Shown: positions 53,076 through 61,670, counted from the stretch's first letter. The stretch is DNA of 64,000 bases from Bacillota bacterium (GCA_021803205.1 JAJZMB010000072.1:1-64000); one strand, 5' to 3'. Numbers and translations: made by a program. The notes: generated from the sequence alone by a model not told the origin.

Positions 53076-53680
53076 GCCTGGATGTCTACCTGCTGCGGCA
53101 TGCCGAGTCCGTCAACAACACCCTGCCCGCGATCGAGCATATCCCAGATCCCCCCCTGACGGATCACGGTCGGCGGCAGGCCGAACGCCTTGCGGCCGCG
53201 GTTGCCGCGTGGCGCCCGGACGCGATCGTATGCAGCCCCCTGCAGCGCTCGCTGCATACCGCGGCCATCCTGTTCGGAGCCACCAGTGTACCCTGGCTGT
53301 GTTGGGCAGAGGTTTCGGAGACGGGCCGGGCGCACCCGACCGACGGGATGCCGCTCACCGATCTCCGGCGGCGCTTCCCCGCCGTCGCCTTCGACCCCGG
53401 CATGCCCTGGCCGGGTTTCCCGGGTCCCGAGACAGTCGGGCAGGCCGCAGCGCGGGCGCAACGACTCATTGCCCGCCTGGTGGGCGCGTTCCCGGACGGG
53501 GCCCGGGTGGCCGTCGTGGGGCACGGGGGGTTCAACGCTTTCCTGCTGCGCGCCTGGCTGGGATGCCCCCAGGACGGCGCAGTGGAGATCATCCAGGGCA
53601 ACACCGGCATCCACCACCTGCACACGGAACCCGGCGCAGTCGCCCTGCTGCGGTACAACGACTGTACCCATCTCGGCTGA
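53072..53680 (+). CDS. Histidine phosphatase family protein
   Basis: 202 aa from GTG at 53072, overlapping the upstream stop. VYLLRHAESVNN carries the catalytic RHA/RHG motif with the phospho-accepting His; CSPLQRSLHTAAIL and VAVVGHGGFNAFLL add the second Arg and His of the active site. The family includes phosphoglycerate mutases and many phosphatases; substrate unknown. A paralogue lies at 60349 with the same layout. Confidence 0.88.
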   Translation: MSLDVYLLRHAESVNNTLPAIEHIPDPPLTDHGRRQAERLAAAVAAWRPDAIVCSPLQRSLHTAAILFGATSVPWLCWAEVSETGRAHPTDGMPLTDLRRRFPAVAFDPGMPWPGFPGPETVGQAAARAQRLIARLVGAFPDGARVAVVGHGGFNAFLLRAWLGCPQDGAVEIIQGNTGIHHLHTEPGAVALLRYNDCTHLG

Positions 53681-53779
53681 GGATCCATCCCCCGCGCCGC
53701 CGGAGGGCGAAGGCGTGTGCGGAAAGCGTGCCGTCGATCTGGACGAAGGCGTCCTTGAGGTAAACTGCGCATGGGACTG

Positions 53780-53885
53780 CCCTGCAAAACCGGTGTCCGG
53801 CGGTGGCCTCATCTTTGGAAGCGTTGAGGGACCGAGGGCTGGTGTCACAGGGTGTCGCGAAAGCCCGCTTTTTCGCAGCACCCTC
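53780..53885 (-). repeat. Dispersed repeat family C, copy 2
   Basis: Plus-strand core TGCAAAACCGGTGTCCGGCG, then GTGGCCTCAT, and a hairpin-forming GCGAAAGCCCGCTTTTTCGC. Aligned with 54893-54995 and the complement of 11650-11760. The minus strand reads MRPPPDTGFA, versus MRPPPGTGFA and MRPSPEAGFV in the others. Confidence 0.6.
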
Positions 53886-54004
53886 CGGCGGCAGCGCCGG
53901 GGCCGCTCCCCCGCTCGGCCGTGGAATCCACTCCTTCCGTGGCTGCTGGGGCTAGGGCTGCCCTGACGGCACTGCGAAAGTCGGTTTTCGCACCGGCCGC
54001 GAAT

Positions 54005-54071
54005 GGTGGACCCTTGGGGGACAAGGGATATCGGAGCAGTGGCCTCGCAAGAGCGGACTTTTGCAGCGGCC
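54005..54071 (+). repeat. Dispersed repeat family A, copy 1
   Basis: CCCTTGGGGGACAAGGGATA, then CGGAGCAGTGGCCTCGCAAG and AGCGGACTTTTGCAGCGGCC. The last part is a GCAAGAGCGGACTTTTGC-type hairpin like that in family C. The complement reads ARPLLRYPLSPKG. Confidence 0.55.
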
Positions 54072-54276
54072 AACCCAGGGGACCAGTCTCCGGGAACGAA
54101 GAGGTTGTCGTCGCGTCGCGGGCGGCGGGCGCCCTGTGTCGGGAAGACCGGTTTTGGTGTGCCGGGACGTGGGCGCCAGGGCCCGAACAGCCGCCGGCTT
54201 CTCGGCGAGACCCGCCGTGCCGTCGCCATTCCGTGCGCGACCGATCCGGGGGATCTCCGCGGAAGTGGGTGTGACA

Positions 54277-54891
54277 ATGGAACATGAGCACCGGCATCAC
54301 CACAAGTTCAACCCCGCCAATGCCGCCCGGTTGTTGTCCGGGGAACGGGCGCAGATGCTGCCCCCCGCCGACGTCCTCGACCTCCTGGACGCGCGGCCGG
54401 GACAGGTGGTGGCCGACGTCGGCTGTGGTCCGGGGTTCTTCGCGCTGCCCCTGGCGGAGCGGGTCGGGGCGCAGGGGGGGCGGGTCCTGGCGTGCGACAC
54501 CGCGCCCGCCATGCTGGACATCCTCCGTCGCCGGGTCGCGGAGGCCGGCGGGTCGGCCATCGAGGCGCTGCAGTCTGAGGAGTCGGGACTGCCGTTGGCG
54601 GATGCCTCCTGCGACCGTGTCCTGCTGGCCTGCCTGCTGCATGAATTGGCTTTTCCAGAGGCCTTCCTCGCCGAGGTGTCGCGCGTGCTCCGGCCGGGGG
54701 GCCGGGGGCTGGCGTTGGACTGGCAGGCACGAGAGACACCGGTCGGCCCGCCTCTGGCGTCGCGCGTCGCGCCCGATACAGCGGCCGCCTGGCTGGCCGC
54801 CGCCGGTCTGGTTGCCGCGCCTGCCGTGGACGTTGGCCCCTATGCCTATGGTATCGTCTTCCATCGGTCTGGGGAGATGCGGGCCCAATAG
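54277..54891 (+). CDS. Class I SAM-dependent methyltransferase (Ubie-like)
   Basis: 204 aa from ATG at 54277 (GTG 54271 also in frame). A His-rich N-terminus (MEHEHRHHHKFNPANAARLL) resembles methyltransferases with a metal-binding start. Motif I is VVADVGCGPGFFALPLAERV, the acidic loop is LACDTAPAML, and LLACLLHEL and VLRPGGRGLALDW follow. Arsenite-type methyltransferase features (extra Cys) are absent. Acceptor unknown. It is flanked on both sides by dispersed repeats. Confidence 0.85.
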   Translation: MEHEHRHHHKFNPANAARLLSGERAQMLPPADVLDLLDARPGQVVADVGCGPGFFALPLAERVGAQGGRVLACDTAPAMLDILRRRVAEAGGSAIEALQSEESGLPLADASCDRVLLACLLHELAFPEAFLAEVSRVLRPGGRGLALDWQARETPVGPPLASRVAPDTAAAWLAAAGLVAAPAVDVGPYAYGIVFHRSGEMRAQ

Positions 54892-55253
54892 GGCGCTGCA
54901 AAACCCGTGCCTGGCGGTGGCCTCATTCCAGAAAATGCGCAGAGACAGGGGTCCGGAGCCGGAGGGCGCTGCGAAAGCCCCCTTGCGCGGCGCCCTCCGC
55001 AGGGGGGTGGCACCCGCCACCGGGCTGCGCCGGGGTCTGGTCCGGGACCGGTCCGTGGCGCGACCGGGGATCTGTGCCCACGGGGCCGCAGTTCCGCCGG
55101 ACCGGCTGCCGACGGCCGCAGCGGGGGCGAATTCCACATGTTCCGCCGCGCGCGTCACTGCGCGCGACGCCACGGCGTGCTAACATTCGGACGTTTGGAC
55201 GGATGCCCGGGGACGGGTGTCGCTGGTCCGACGAAGGGTGTGGCGCCCCGCCG
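54892..55253. other. Gap between the methyltransferase and ABC exporter genes
   Basis: First 100 nt are repeat C copy 3. The remainder shows no gene and only a weak ribosome site before the exporter gene. Confidence 0.4.
54893..54995 (-). repeat. Dispersed repeat family C, copy 3
   Basis: Plus-strand TGCAAAACCCGTGCCTGGCG, then GTGGCCTCAT, and a closing GGGCGCTGCG / GCGGCGCCC hairpin. It begins 2 nt after the methyltransferase stop, so it may end that transcript. The minus strand reads MRPPPGTGFAAPYW. Confidence 0.6.
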
Positions 55254-57044
55254 ATGTCCGTCTACGGAAAGCTTCGGGCGTTTTGCCTGCCCAATCGGTG
55301 GACGCTTTACGTGTCGGTGGTCATGCTGGCCCTGCTCACGGCCACCAACCTGGTGGTACCCTATTTGACCAAGACGCTGATCAACACTGTGCTCAAGGGG
55401 CACCACTGGCAGGTACTGTGGCCGATTGTGGTTGCGTTGCTCTGCCTGGCCGCGATCGGCGGTCTGTTCAACTTCGTCCAGAGCTACTACAGCGGTCTCT
55501 TCGGCCAGAGGGCCACCTTCCGGTTGCGCCAGGCGTTGTACGCGCGGCTGCAATCCCACGGCTTCGAGTACTACGACCGAGAGCACACCGGCAACCTGAT
55601 GCAGCGGTTGACGGGCGATGTCGAGGCCTGGCGCATGTACCTGAGCCAGGGCCTGATCAGCGGCTACAACTTCATCTTCAACGTGTGTTTTGGGCTGATC
55701 GTCATGTTTACTCTGGACTGGCGCCTCACGCTGCTCACCCTGATCTTCATGCCCCTGCTGGGGTTTGTGGTCATTCGCTTCGACCAGCGGGTGCGACCGG
55801 TGTACACCCGCATCCGCCAGGCGATGTCGCAATTGCAGACGGTGGTCCAGGAGAACATCATGGGGGTCCGTGCGGTCAAGTCCTTTGCCCGCGAGGACCA
55901 TGAACTCCAGAAATTTCGCGAGATAAATACAGAATATGGCAGACGCAATCTGGTCGCTGGTTATTATCAGGCGTCGTACATCCCGTTCATGCAGTTGCTA
56001 GGCAACCTGTCCGCCGTGGTCCTGCTCTGGTACGGGGGGACGCAGGTTGTCGACGGCCATGTGAGCGTCGGGGCGGTGGTGGCCTTCTTCGGCCTGCTCG
56101 GCTATCTCACCGGCCCGACTCAGCAACTCGGGTTCCTCGTCAACCTCTATGCTCAGAGCAACGCCGCCGAGGAGCGTTTGCTGGAGATCCTTGAGACCCC
56201 GGACATTGTGCGCGACCGTCCCGGGGCGGTGGAACTGGCGCCTGACCGGGTACGCGGCCATGTGCGCTTCGACGGCGTCACATTGCACTACCCGGGGATG
56301 CGGGGTACGCCCGCGCTCGCCGACGTCACCCTGGACGCACCCCCCGGTGCGGTGATTGCCCTCCTCGGCCCCACGGGTTCCGGCAAGAGTTCACTTGTCG
56401 GCCTCATCCCGCGGTTTTATGAGTGCCAGCAGGGGCGGGTGCTTGTGGATGGCCGGGACGTGCGCGAGTGGACGGTGCACAGTCTCCGCCGCCAGGTGGG
56501 GGTCGTCTTCGGCGAGACATTCCTCTTCTCGGCCAGCATCTTCGAAAATATCGCCTACGGGCGGCGCGACGCGACCCTGGAGGAGGTGCGCCGCGCCGCC
56601 CGGATGGTCCAGGCGGACAACTTCATCTCCGATCTGCCCGACGGGTATGACACAGTGGTCGGGGAGCGCGGCCTTGGACTCTCGGGCGGGCAGCGGCAGC
56701 GAGTTGCCATCGCCCGGGCACTGCTCTACGACCCGAGGGTCCTGATCCTGGACGACGCCACCTCCAGCGTCGATTTGGAGACGGAGTACGAGATCCAGCA
56801 GGCCCTGCAGTCGGCCATGGCCGGGCGGACCACCTTCATCATCGCGCACCGCCTGAGCTCCCTGCGGCGCGCCGACGAGATTCTGGTGCTGGACGGCGGC
56901 CGGATCGCGCAGCGCGGCCGTCATGAGGACCTCCTCAGCCGCGGCGGGATGTATCGCGCCATCTACGACATCCAGTTCCGGGACGCCGATACGCTCCGAC
57001 TGCGTTCCGGCGCCCCGCAGGGGGTGGGGCGCGTTGGCACCTGA
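55254..57044 (+). CDS. ABC exporter subunit with degenerate ATP site
   Basis: 596 aa from ATG at 55254; the ribosome site is weak and an in-frame ATG at 55203 is an alternative. Six-helix transmembrane domain (1-310), then an ATPase domain with Walker A LLGPTGSGKSS and the canonical signature GLSGGQRQR. Walker B is LILDDATSSVD, with Asp in place of the catalytic Glu, and the Q-loop position reads VVFGETFLF. This is the degenerate-site half of a heterodimeric exporter like TM287/288 or BmrCD. It pairs with the next gene, which overlaps its 3' end. Substrate unknown (drug or lipid). Confidence 0.93.
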   Translation: MSVYGKLRAFCLPNRWTLYVSVVMLALLTATNLVVPYLTKTLINTVLKGHHWQVLWPIVVALLCLAAIGGLFNFVQSYYSGLFGQRATFRLRQALYARLQSHGFEYYDREHTGNLMQRLTGDVEAWRMYLSQGLISGYNFIFNVCFGLIVMFTLDWRLTLLTLIFMPLLGFVVIRFDQRVRPVYTRIRQAMSQLQTVVQENIMGVRAVKSFAREDHELQKFREINTEYGRRNLVAGYYQASYIPFMQLLGNLSAVVLLWYGGTQVVDGHVSVGAVVAFFGLLGYLTGPTQQLGFLVNLYAQSNAAEERLLEILETPDIVRDRPGAVELAPDRVRGHVRFDGVTLHYPGMRGTPALADVTLDAPPGAVIALLGPTGSGKSSLVGLIPRFYECQQGRVLVDGRDVREWTVHSLRRQVGVVFGETFLFSASIFENIAYGRRDATLEEVRRAARMVQADNFISDLPDGYDTVVGERGLGLSGGQRQRVAIARALLYDPRVLILDDATSSVDLETEYEIQQALQSAMAGRTTFIIAHRLSSLRRADEILVLDGGRIAQRGRHEDLLSRGGMYRAIYDIQFRDADTLRLRSGAPQGVGRVGT

Positions 57045-58953
57045 GTCGTCGCCTGTGGAGAGACGCGAGCGTCCAGGGTTTTGGGCACGGCTGACTGTGG
57101 CCGCCGACCGCCGCATGGGGGCTGTGCCGCCCCCGTCCCCAGGGCCCGACCGCTTCCAGTACCGAGAGGATGAGGAGATCGACCAGCCCTTCAACTGGGC
57201 GCAACTGCGCCGGTTGCTCTCGTATGTCCGTCCCTACCGCGGTCTGACGGTGGCGGCGACCACCTTCACCGTCCTGGGGGCCCTGATGCAACTGGTGCGT
57301 CCGCTGCTCTTGGGGCTTGCGGTCAACGTCATGGTTCCGCCGCATCCACTGCCGGTCGCGAGCCGGTTGCACCGGCTCGACCTTTACGCGTCCGGCTATC
57401 TCACGTCTTTTGTGATCAACTGGGTGTGCAACCTCATCCAGACGCGCCTGACCACCCGCCTCGGTCAGTCGGTGCTGGTGGATCTGCGGCACCATCTGTA
57501 TGCGCACATCCAATCCCTGTCGCTGAACTTCTTCGATGCCCGTTCGGTGGGCAGCGTGCTGGTCCGGGTCACCAACGACGTCAATGCGCTCAACGACCTT
57601 TTCACCAACGGCATTGTGACGTTGCTGACCAATGCCTTCATGCTCTCCGGCATTGTGTTTGTCATGCTGGTGCTGCGATGGAACCTGGCCCTGGCCTGCT
57701 TCGGCGTCATCCCGATCCTGATGGTGATCTCGACAGGCGTGCGCCGCCGCATCCGTGTCAGTTGGCAGCTTGTCCGCCGACGCCTCACCCGGATCAACGC
57801 GCATCTCAACGAGGCCATCCAGGGCGTCCGGGTGACGCAGGCCTTCACGCGCGAGGCGGAGAACGGCCGTTTCTTCTACCAGATCAACTATCAGTACTAT
57901 GAGATCTGGAAGACCGCGCAGCGGTGGTCCTCGCTCTTCAGCCCGCTGGTCACGTTCACCGGCGCGCTGGGCACCGTGGTGGTTTTCGTTTACGGCACGC
58001 AGATGTACCGGAGCAGTGCCATCTCCCTGGGCTTGCTGGTCAGCTTCGTCCAGTACGTGGCCCAGTTCTGGTCGCCCATCTCGCAACTCGGCATGCTCTA
58101 CAATTCTCTGCTGCAGGCCATGGCCTCGTCGGAGCGCATCTTTCAATTCCTGGACTTTCAGCCGCTCGTCTCTTCGGGTCCGAACGCTCCCGTGCTCGGT
58201 AGTCTGAAGGGCGCGGTGGAGTTCGACCGCGTCGAATTTTCCTATGATGGGACGCGGAAAGCTCTGGATGGTGTCTCCTTCTCGGTGCGTCCGGGGCAGA
58301 TGGTCGCCCTCGTCGGTCACACCGGGGCCGGCAAGACCTCGGTGGTAAACCTGATCACGCGCTTCTACGACCCGCAGGGCGGCCGGATCCTGGTGGACGG
58401 CCGCGACGTGCGCGCGGTGGATCTCGCTTCGCTGCGCAGACAGGTAGGCGTGGTGCTGCAGGACACGATCCTCTTCTCGGGGACGGTGCGCGACAACCTT
58501 CGCTACGGCCGGCTGGATGCGACGGACGCGGAGGTGGAGGCGGCGGCGAAGGCCGTGGGCGCCCACGACTTCATTGCGCGCCTGCCACAGGGATACGATA
58601 CGGAGGTCCAGGAGCGGGGCAGCCGGTTCTCCATTGGTCAACGTCAGTTGCTGTCGTTTGCGCGCGCGCTCCTTGCCGACCCGCGCATCCTGATTCTCGA
58701 CGAGGCGACCAGCAGCATCGACACTCAGACGGAGTTGCTGATCCAGCGCGCCTTGGCGCGGCTGCTGCAGGGCCGGACATCCTTCGTTGTGGCGCACCGC
58801 TTGTCGACGATCCGTCAGGCGGACCTGATCATCGTTTTCGACCACGGCAAGATTGTGGAGACGGGGACGCACGAGCAACTGCTCGACACTGGCGGCGTGT
58901 ATGCCGACCTGCTGCGGGCGCAGTTCCGGTTCCTGGACATGGCGGCGGGATAG
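57034..58953 (+). CDS. ABC exporter subunit with catalytic Glu, partner of the preceding gene
   Basis: 639 aa from TTG at 57034, overlapping the previous gene by 11 nt (GTG 57055 possible). An 80-residue N-terminal extension precedes six helices. In the ATPase domain, Walker A is LVGHTGAGKTS, the Q-loop is VVLQDTILF and Walker B is LILDEATSSID with the catalytic Glu. The signature is altered to FSIGQRQL. The altered signature here and the Asp in the partner fall on the same composite site, as expected for an asymmetric heterodimer. Confidence 0.94.
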   Translation: MAPESSPVERRERPGFWARLTVAADRRMGAVPPPSPGPDRFQYREDEEIDQPFNWAQLRRLLSYVRPYRGLTVAATTFTVLGALMQLVRPLLLGLAVNVMVPPHPLPVASRLHRLDLYASGYLTSFVINWVCNLIQTRLTTRLGQSVLVDLRHHLYAHIQSLSLNFFDARSVGSVLVRVTNDVNALNDLFTNGIVTLLTNAFMLSGIVFVMLVLRWNLALACFGVIPILMVISTGVRRRIRVSWQLVRRRLTRINAHLNEAIQGVRVTQAFTREAENGRFFYQINYQYYEIWKTAQRWSSLFSPLVTFTGALGTVVVFVYGTQMYRSSAISLGLLVSFVQYVAQFWSPISQLGMLYNSLLQAMASSERIFQFLDFQPLVSSGPNAPVLGSLKGAVEFDRVEFSYDGTRKALDGVSFSVRPGQMVALVGHTGAGKTSVVNLITRFYDPQGGRILVDGRDVRAVDLASLRRQVGVVLQDTILFSGTVRDNLRYGRLDATDAEVEAAAKAVGAHDFIARLPQGYDTEVQERGSRFSIGQRQLLSFARALLADPRILILDEATSSIDTQTELLIQRALARLLQGRTSFVVAHRLSTIRQADLIIVFDHGKIVETGTHEQLLDTGGVYADLLRAQFRFLDMAAG

Positions 58954-59132
58954 CGTCGCAAGGAGGCCCTTGTTGTCGCGCCACCCCTATCCCGGGCGCC
59001 GTGTCCGGGCAGGGTTCAGCTGGCTGTGCTTGCGGCTGGTGTTGGGGCCCCCTGGCAACGGCCACCGGCAGAGGAGGGCAGCCTGCCGGTGGCCGTTGCC
59101 GCTCCCCGCGAGGTGCCGGCAAGCCCCGGTTG

Positions 59133-59750
59133 TCAGTCCACCCAGGGGGGACGGTGCGCAGGCGGAACGTTGTGGTAGAGCCATTCGAGGAAGGCCTGCG
59201 GGGTTACACCCACCGTGCTGAGCAGGGCGGCGTAGGTGGGATCCACGCTGATGTTCATGCTTTCGAGTCCCGGACCGTCCGGAGGGGAGTATGGTGCACG
59301 CACCAGGGCGGCGATCACCTGCATGTCATCCACTGCCGTCCCTCGGTGGATGCGGGCCAACCAGGTCCGAGGGACGGGGACGGCCAACCCCTGTTCGACC
59401 AAATTGCCGCGCTCGTCGCTCAGTGAGAAAACGCACTGCGCGCCTGCGTTAGTGGCTACGAACTCGCAGATGCTGCGATAGACCGGTTCGCTGCCGGGGG
59501 CCGTGGTCGCCGGATTGGTCGTCTGGGGGGCGAGCAGGTTCCCGTCCAGCCCCAGTAACACCCTGGCGGGCAGGATGCCGTGCCCGGCGGCGTAGGTGAT
59601 GCCGCCGATCAGCAGCGCCGCCACCAGTGCCGCCAGGACGACCAGGCGCACCAAGACCGGTCTGTCGTCGGGTGTCGGGGTACCGAGCACCGCGGCGCTG
59701 CCGTCCTTGGTGGCGTCCGGTCCCGGTGTGCTGGCGCGTCCATCCGTCAT
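59133..59750 (-). CDS. Hypothetical membrane-anchored protein
   Basis: 205 aa from ATG at 59750, 5 nt after GGAGGTG. A Pro/Asp-rich cytoplasmic stretch precedes one membrane helix near residues 35-57 (VRLVVLAALVAALLIGGITY). A soluble outer domain follows, with two Cys (SICEFVATNAGAQC) that could form a disulfide, and a WLYHNVPPAHRPPW end. No family recognised. It is convergent with the ABC exporter genes. Confidence 0.7.
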   Translation of the reverse strand: MTDGRASTPGPDATKDGSAAVLGTPTPDDRPVLVRLVVLAALVAALLIGGITYAAGHGILPARVLLGLDGNLLAPQTTNPATTAPGSEPVYRSICEFVATNAGAQCVFSLSDERGNLVEQGLAVPVPRTWLARIHRGTAVDDMQVIAALVRAPYSPPDGPGLESMNISVDPTYAALLSTVGVTPQAFLEWLYHNVPPAHRPPWVD

Positions 59751-60030
59751 TTCAGCACCTCCGTGGGCGCCACGGTCGGCGGCCGGGCGGCCGCACCGGG
59801 CGGCGTCGATCGATTCCAGCATGGCCACGGCCGTCAGCAGCTTCGCGCCGGTAGCCGGCGCGCTGCGGCAACGCCCAGCGTCTCGTTCACGGCGTCTCCT
59901 ACCAGGAGTGCCGCCTCATCCGAACCAATCTACCTCACTCGCCCTGCCATAGCCAAAGGGACGGGATGCGGAGGATAGGACCACGGCGGCGAGGGAGGCA
60001 GAGATATGCGCCGGCGCTGCCATTCCGGCT

Positions 60031-60120
60031 CGTTCCCAGGTCCGCGCCGGTGCCGGTGAGCACATTGATCCACAGGCAATTGCTGGTATCGGACGACATC
60101 GCGGCATATGTCAGGGATGA
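60031..60120 (-). repeat. Dispersed repeat family E, copy 2 (possible small ORF)
   Basis: Gap-free match to 46271-46360. The minus-strand frame from ATG 60099 reads MSSDTSNCLWINVLTGTG and ends after about 49 residues with WLWQGE. No Shine-Dalgarno is visible, so coding is doubtful. Confidence 0.55.
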
Positions 60121-60280
60121 TCATGACCGCCGGGGCCGAGCCGGCCCCTCGGCGGTCGCCGGTGCGCCGCAAGCGACCGCGCGCCCGCGGCGAATCGGGG
60201 GCGGCATCGACCACCCCCGATTCGCCGTCGGCGCGGCCGAAGACCGCCAACCGCGATGACGCCACCCTGAACGCGGTCCG

Positions 60281-60294
60281 CCCCCCCCCCCCCC
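60281..60294 (+). repeat. Homopolymeric C14 tract
   Basis: Fourteen consecutive C, 55 nt upstream of the second histidine phosphatase start. Such tracts vary in length by slippage and could modulate expression, or the length could be a sequencing artefact. Confidence 0.8.
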
Positions 60295-60348
60295 GCAGGA
60301 GGGTGGGCGTCTCGCCCGAAATTACCCGGAGATCGGGGAGGGCGCGGC

Positions 60349-60975
60349 TTGGCTGTCGAGATCTACCTGATACGCCACGGTCAAACCCCAAACAACATTA
60401 CCGGGGAACGGCTGTACAACGCCTGCCTGACGGATCTCGGGCGGGTGCAGGCGGAACGGCTGGCGGCCACTCTGAGCGCCGCAGGCTTGACGGCGGTATT
60501 GTGCAGCCCACTGCTGCGTGCCATGGAGACGGCAGCGCCCATCGCCCTGGCGTCGCGGTTGCCCCTGGATCCCGACAACGACCTGGTGGAGTTCAATCGT
60601 TGGGATCCTTACCTCGGGGCGACGCGGGCCGAATTGGCCGTGCGCTTTCCCGCGGCGCGGCTGGAGGGCGCCATGCCGGCGTCCGGCTGGGCCTATGCGG
60701 GACCGGAACCGGTTGTCGCGGCGCTGGCGCGGGTGTGGCGCGTCCTCAGGCGAATCTCCGCCCTGCCGTCCGGTTCGGCGGTGGCCATCGTGGCGCATGG
60801 CACTTTCAATGCGCTCCTGCTGGCCGCGTGGCTCGGCATTGATCCCTTCAACGGTGTTCAGTTCGCCCAGGACAATGCGTGCATCAACCGTCTGACACTG
60901 GACGAAAGGCGTGTCGCGGTCCGGTGCATCAATGATACCCGTCACCTGTACGGTGTGGCCTCGCCGCCCGTCTGA
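60349..60975 (+). CDS. Histidine phosphatase family protein
   Basis: 208 aa from TTG at 60349 with GGGGAGG 7 nt upstream. IYLIRHGQTPNNITGERLYN has the RHG motif and the GERLYN tail seen in PGM-like phosphatases; CSPLLRAMETAAPI and VAIVAHGTFNALLL complete the active site. Substrate unknown. It is a paralogue of the phosphatase at 53072. The C14 tract lies just upstream. Confidence 0.88.
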   Translation: MAVEIYLIRHGQTPNNITGERLYNACLTDLGRVQAERLAATLSAAGLTAVLCSPLLRAMETAAPIALASRLPLDPDNDLVEFNRWDPYLGATRAELAVRFPAARLEGAMPASGWAYAGPEPVVAALARVWRVLRRISALPSGSAVAIVAHGTFNALLLAAWLGIDPFNGVQFAQDNACINRLTLDERRVAVRCINDTRHLYGVASPPV

Positions 60976-61136
60976 CCACAATCCGCGTGTCGAGCGAATT
61001 CGACGTGTTCTGCTAAGATAGGTGCTCAGCGTTCGGCAGGAGCCGACGGCTTGTCCGAAGTATCTACCTTTCGAGCGGTTTTTCGACGCGGGGGGCGCGG
61101 CGGCGGCAGCGCGCCGGGCGGGGAGGAGGGCGGCCG

Positions 61137-61670
61137 ATGGAATGTGCGGCGCCGGCGCCGGCGTGGGCGCTCGTCGAGCAGCTGGCTTCCCATGATCTAT
61201 CCCTGCGGATGCAGGCGGTGGCGTCCCTGCGCGCACTGGGTACGGCCGCTGCGCCGGCGTTGGAGCGCGGCCTTGCTCGGCATACCCGGCCCGAGGTGCG
61301 CCGTTGGTGTGCGCATCTGCTCCAGCAGGCCTGCCGCCGCGCTTCTGCCTCGGCCATCGTCGCGGCGACCAACGATCCCATCGCGGCGGTGCGCCTCCTG
61401 GCCCTGCAGGCGCTGACCGGTGGCCCGGAACGGCGGGACGATCTGGGACTCGATCCGATACCGCATCTGGTGCGTCTCGCGCGCCAGGATCGGAGCAAAC
61501 GCGTGCGGGAGGCCGCCCTGCAGCGTCTGGCCCAGTGTCTGCATGATCCGCGCGCCCGTGCTGCCGTTGCCGCGGAGGAGAGCGGCGACGGCGTGGATGT
61601 GCGCAGCGGGCGTTTCCCCTGGGTCCTGCCGGCAACGGGTGACCGGTCCACCGTGCTGGCAGGCCGCTGA
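61137..61670 (+). CDS. HEAT-repeat-like helical protein
   Basis: 177 aa, ATG with GGGGAGGAGG upstream. It consists of repeated helix pairs with HEAT-type spacing: LSLRMQAVASLRALGTAAAP, PEVRRWCAHLLQQA, PIAAVRLLALQALTG and KRVREAALQRLAQCLHDPRA. Such repeats usually mediate protein binding; no enzyme motif is present. The last 30 residues are unrelated. Partner unknown. Confidence 0.7.
   Translation: MECAAPAPAWALVEQLASHDLSLRMQAVASLRALGTAAAPALERGLARHTRPEVRRWCAHLLQQACRRASASAIVAATNDPIAAVRLLALQALTGGPERRDDLGLDPIPHLVRLARQDRSKRVREAALQRLAQCLHDPRARAAVAAEESGDGVDVRSGRFPWVLPATGDRSTVLAGR

Larger units (their letters stand above)
53681..54276. other. Repeat-rich gap (families C and A)
   Basis: Carries family C copy 2 (53780-53885), a TGCGAAA-GTCGG-TTTTCGCA hairpin (53974-53993) and family A copy 1 (54005-54071). 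Three related hairpin cores lie within 200 nt, the densest cluster in the window. No gene. Confidence 0.5.
59751..60348. other. Gap with repeat E and a C14 tract
   Basis: Holds repeat E copy 2 (60031-60120), whose minus strand encodes a 49-codon frame from ATG 60099 to a TGA near 59950, and the homopolymer at 60281-60294. No confident gene. Confidence 0.4.
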
